Of a stretch of 8,208 nucleotides of DNA, positions 6,597 through 8,208 are shown in pieces (positions within the stretch are counted from its first letter, which is position 1; the number at the start of each line of letters is the position of its first letter). Source of the DNA: an uncultured Pedobacter sp. (GTDB taxonomy: Bacteria > Bacteroidota > Bacteroidia > Sphingobacteriales > Sphingobacteriaceae); the NCBI RefSeq assembly GCF_946479715.1, contig NZ_CAMLHF010000225.1, positions 1-8,208 on the forward strand, given 5' to 3'. The notes under the pieces were generated by a model. That model made no database searches. It was not told the DNA's origin and worked only from the letters and a program-made list of their open reading frames with translations. The translations under genes were made by a program, and so were the position numbers.

Positions 6597-7163
6597 TTGG
6601 ATGAGCTTATAAAAAAAATAAACAGCATTTATCCTCTAAAGCCCGATAGCCTTAAGCTTTTGCTCAATGAGATGCATAAGATAGAGTTACCCAAAAACAA
6701 GGTTTTAGTTGAGGCAGGACAAATAGGTCGCTCGGCTTACTTTATCAAGAAAGGCATTGCACGCGCTTATTGTGAAGGAAAAGATAACCAGATCACCTTT
6801 TGGTTTGGCCTGGAAGGAGATTTTGTATTTTCCTACAACAGCTATATAAATGGACAGCCGGGCTATGAGAGCATAGAATTATTAGAGAACAGCATTCTTT
6901 ATGAAATTAAAGACGAAGTGTTACAGCGCTTATTTTTAGAAAATATAGACCTTGCAAACTGGGGCAGAAAACTGGCAGAGCTTGAGCTGATTAAGCTAGA
7001 GGAACGCTATATCTCCAGATTATTTAAATCGGCATCAGAATGTTATGCCGAATTGCTTAAAAACTCACCCAATTTAATTCAAAGAATCCAGTTGGGATAC
7101 ATCGCTTCTTATCTTGGAGTTACACAGGTTACCCTTAGCCGGATCCGTGCTGAAATTAAGTAG
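6597..7163 (+). CDS. Crp/Fnr-family transcriptional regulator
   Basis: This 188-residue DNA-binding regulator has a cyclic-nucleotide-binding-type beta-roll at about 28-115 (LPKNKVLVEAGQIGRSAYFI, then KKGIARAYCE). A long dimerisation helix follows at about 118-145, then a C-terminal winged-helix segment with the recognition region IASYLGVTQVTLSRIRAEIK (169-188). The phosphate-binding GERSA-type signature of cAMP-binding CRP is absent, and no Fnr-type cysteine cluster is seen, so its effector is unknown. The start is TTG at 6597. A stop lies three codons upstream, the first in-frame ATG (6672) would delete 25 residues that look like a normal family N-terminus, and the ATG at 6601 is out of frame. 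It precedes the SMR exporter by 70 bases on the same strand, so it may regulate that gene. Confidence 0.9.
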   Translation: MDELIKKINSIYPLKPDSLKLLLNEMHKIELPKNKVLVEAGQIGRSAYFIKKGIARAYCEGKDNQITFWFGLEGDFVFSYNSYINGQPGYESIELLENSILYEIKDEVLQRLFLENIDLANWGRKLAELELIKLEERYISRLFKSASECYAELLKNSPNLIQRIQLGYIASYLGVTQVTLSRIRAEIK

Positions 7164-7211
7164 CAGTTTCATTTTTTAACATTTGTAAAAAAATGGCCTG
7201 TTAATTCGCCC

Positions 7212-7219
7212 TAATTTTG
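7212..7219 (+). promoter_or_regulatory. Probable -7 box of the SMR gene promoter
   Basis: TAATTTTG matches TAnnTTTG exactly and lies 14 bases before the SMR ATG. The nearest upstream TTTG (7182-7185) is 26 bases away, too far for a standard -33 element. The exporter therefore may have its own promoter with a leader of about ten bases, besides any read-through from the Crp-family gene. No guanidine riboswitch fits in this 70-base gap. Confidence 0.55.
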
Positions 7220-7233
7220 CAGAAAAAAAAATT

Positions 7234-7557
7234 ATGAGCTGGATTATTTTAATCATTGCCGGATTGTTTGAGGTTGGATTTACCACCTGTTTAAAGCTAT
7301 CCAATAACTTTACCAACTTTAAATGGAGTTTGGCTTTTGCCGTTTGTATTTCGTTAAGTTTTTACTTCCTAAACAAAGCAACCCAAACTTTACCTATGGG
7401 AACAGCATACGCTGTGTGGACAGGTATAGGGGCGGTAGGAACGGTAATAGTTGGTATATTATACTTTCAGGAGCCCGCTAATTTCTGGCGTATCTTTTTT
7501 ATTGCAACACTAATTGGCTCAATTCTGGGGTTAAAATTCTTTGCTGGAAGCCATTAG
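7234..7557 (+). CDS. SMR-family small multidrug/guanidinium-type exporter (SugE/Gdx-like)
   Basis: This is a 107-residue, four-helix inner-membrane protein of the small multidrug resistance family, which works as a dimer exchanging protons for cationic substrates. The essential glutamate is E13 (GLFEVGF). The segment GTAYAVWTGIGAVG (56-69), with Y59 and W62, together with S42, resembles the SugE/Gdx clade that exports guanidinium rather than the EmrE drug-pump clade. Residue 16 is phenylalanine where I recall tryptophan in well-studied Gdx proteins, so the substrate is uncertain. Helices lie at about 2-20, 30-47, 55-77 and 85-103. The single-gene format suits SMR homodimers, since no partner gene lies beside it. 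The Crp-family gene just upstream is its likely regulator. Confidence 0.92.
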   Translation: MSWIILIIAGLFEVGFTTCLKLSNNFTNFKWSLAFAVCISLSFYFLNKATQTLPMGTAYAVWTGIGAVGTVIVGILYFQEPANFWRIFFIATLIGSILGLKFFAGSH

Positions 7558-7593
7558 TTTTAGGGGCTTTCCCTTATGCTATTGTGCCTTCTG

Positions 7594-7626
7594 TTCGTCA
7601 AGTTGAATTTATTTCAGCATGACGAA
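7594..7626. repeat. REP-like hairpin (TTCGTCA...TGACGAA)
   Basis: Arms 7594-7607 and 7613-7626 pair at 12 of 14 positions around a five-base loop, with one further G-T wobble possible in RNA. The right arm contains TTCAGCATGACGAA. The sequence resembles short hairpin repeats (GTCATGCTGAA type) that I recall scattered between genes of Sphingobacteriaceae. It lies between the SMR stop and the sigma-factor promoter and lacks a T run, so it is a poor intrinsic terminator, though it may still help end or protect the SMR transcript. Confidence 0.6.
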
Positions 7627-7634
7627 GATTTCTT

Positions 7635-7665
7635 GTAACCTGCATACACACACCGGCGTCATAGC
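7635..7665 (+). promoter_or_regulatory. ECF-type promoter of the sigma-factor gene, probably autoregulated
   Basis: GTAACCTG (7635-7642, part of TTGTAACC), 14 bases, then CGTCATAGC (7657-7665) matches the TGTAAC-N17-CGTC pattern typical of ECF sigma targets. Transcription would begin within a few bases of the ATG at 7671, giving an almost leaderless message. ECF factors commonly transcribe their own genes, and the matching promoter at the DUF6249 gene supports one sigma acting at both. Confidence 0.78.
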
Positions 7666-7670
7666 TGTAT

Positions 7671-8208
7671 ATGCAGCAACAGCAAACAGATCAAGACCTA
7701 ATTGCAGAAGTCCTGATGGGTAATACCTCCGCTTATTCGGGATTGGTAAAACGCCATCAGCGCTTTGTATTTACGCTTGCTGTGCGTTTTGCTAAAAACA
7801 GGGAAGATGCAGAAGAAATAGCTCAGGATTGCTTTGTAAAGGCATATAAGGCCCTAGGTACATTTAAGCAAACGTCTAAATTTTCGACATGGCTATATAC
7901 CATTACTTATACTACAGCGATGTCTTTTTTGCGCAAAAAAAGAATAGATACTCAGTCAATACACGGAAATGAAAATGAACTGGAGCTAGAGGGGCATAAA
8001 TCTGATTTGAGTGATAACCTGGCCGAAAGAAAATCGACAAACAGATACCTTGATGAGGCAATTTCTACGCTGCCTAATGATGATATCGCGATAGTTACGT
8101 TGTTTTATAAGGGCGAACAAAGTTTAGAGGAAATTGCGACAGCACTAAATATGCCGGCAAATACAGTTAAAATCAGGCTGTATAGAGCAAGGGCAAAACT
8201 AAAAGAAC
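7671..8208 (+). CDS. ECF-type RNA polymerase sigma factor (incomplete at window end)
   Basis: This alternative sigma factor would direct RNA polymerase to a small regulon, usually for envelope or stress responses. The 179 visible residues hold the two ECF domains. Sigma region 2 spans about 20-92, with AEEIAQDCFVKAYKAL (47-62) and FSTWLYTITYTTAMSFLRKK (71-90), the core-binding and -10-reading parts. A polar linker covers about 93-124. Region 4 starts at about 126 (LDEAISTLP, then SLEEIATALNMPANTVKIRL at 151-170), with the -35-reading helix-turn-helix. The frame is still open after YRARAKLKE, where ECF proteins normally finish within a few to some tens of residues, so nearly the whole protein is present. 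The ATG at 7671 begins directly after the ECF-type promoter. Any anti-sigma gene would lie beyond the edge. The subgroup and signal are unknown. Confidence 0.94.
   Translation, partial: MQQQQTDQDLIAEVLMGNTSAYSGLVKRHQRFVFTLAVRFAKNREDAEEIAQDCFVKAYKALGTFKQTSKFSTWLYTITYTTAMSFLRKKRIDTQSIHGNENELELEGHKSDLSDNLAERKSTNRYLDEAISTLPNDDIAIVTLFYKGEQSLEEIATALNMPANTVKIRLYRARAKLKE

Noticed and set aside
7164..7233. Guanidine riboswitch upstream of the SMR gene
   Set aside because: The gap is only 70 bases, AT-rich, contains a promoter box 14 bases from the ATG, and shows none of the conserved ykkC-type elements.
1..8208. CRISPR array, phage, toxin-antitoxin or other defence system
   Set aside because: No spaced direct repeats, no tRNA-like or integrase sequences and no defence-type genes are visible; the genes are core metabolism, efflux and regulation.

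Overview
The window looks like chromosomal DNA from a Bacteroidota bacterium, most likely Sphingobacteriaceae (Pedobacter-like). The evidence is the absence of clear Shine-Dalgarno sites, several TAnnTTTG-type -7 promoter boxes, a phosphoenolpyruvate carboxylase of Bacteroidota flavour, and short intergenic hairpin repeats of a kind I recall from Pedobacter-like genomes. The genus is an inference from memory, not a search result.

Left part, all on the minus strand. Positions 1-992 hold the N-terminal 330 codons of phosphoenolpyruvate carboxylase, cut by the window edge. A perfectly symmetric terminator (1197-1231) separates it from a four-gene efflux operon transcribed leftward from about 5800: a TetR-family repressor (5162-5782), a TolC-like outer-membrane factor (3849-5165), an EmrA/HlyD-type periplasmic adaptor (2784-3827) and a 14-helix EmrB/QacA-type MFS pump (1234-2781). 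The genes overlap or are spaced by 2 to 21 bases. Together they encode a complete tripartite drug or toxic-compound exporter plus its own regulator. A 26-bp perfect palindrome (5802-5827) overlaps the likely -7 box just upstream of tetR and is the obvious operator for autorepression.

Middle. Between tetR and the next gene lies a roughly 126-bp inverted-repeat element (5880-6005, 25-bp perfect arms) that looks like a REP/MITE-type intergenic repeat. It creates spurious ORFs on both strands. A small three-helix membrane protein of DUF6249 type (6098-6451, minus) follows, with a strong terminator.

Right part, plus strand: a Crp/Fnr-family regulator with a TTG start (6597-7163), an SMR-family (SugE/Gdx-like) exporter (7234-7557), a REP-like hairpin (7594-7626), and an ECF sigma factor (7671 to the window end, incomplete).

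The most informative observation is a pair of near-identical ECF-type promoters. One is immediately upstream of the sigma gene. The other is upstream of the divergently placed DUF6249 gene about 1.1 kb away. Both read GTAACCTG-N14-(C/A)GTCATAGC. This suggests that the sigma factor controls itself and the small membrane protein, with the Crp-SMR pair lying between them under separate housekeeping-type promoters.
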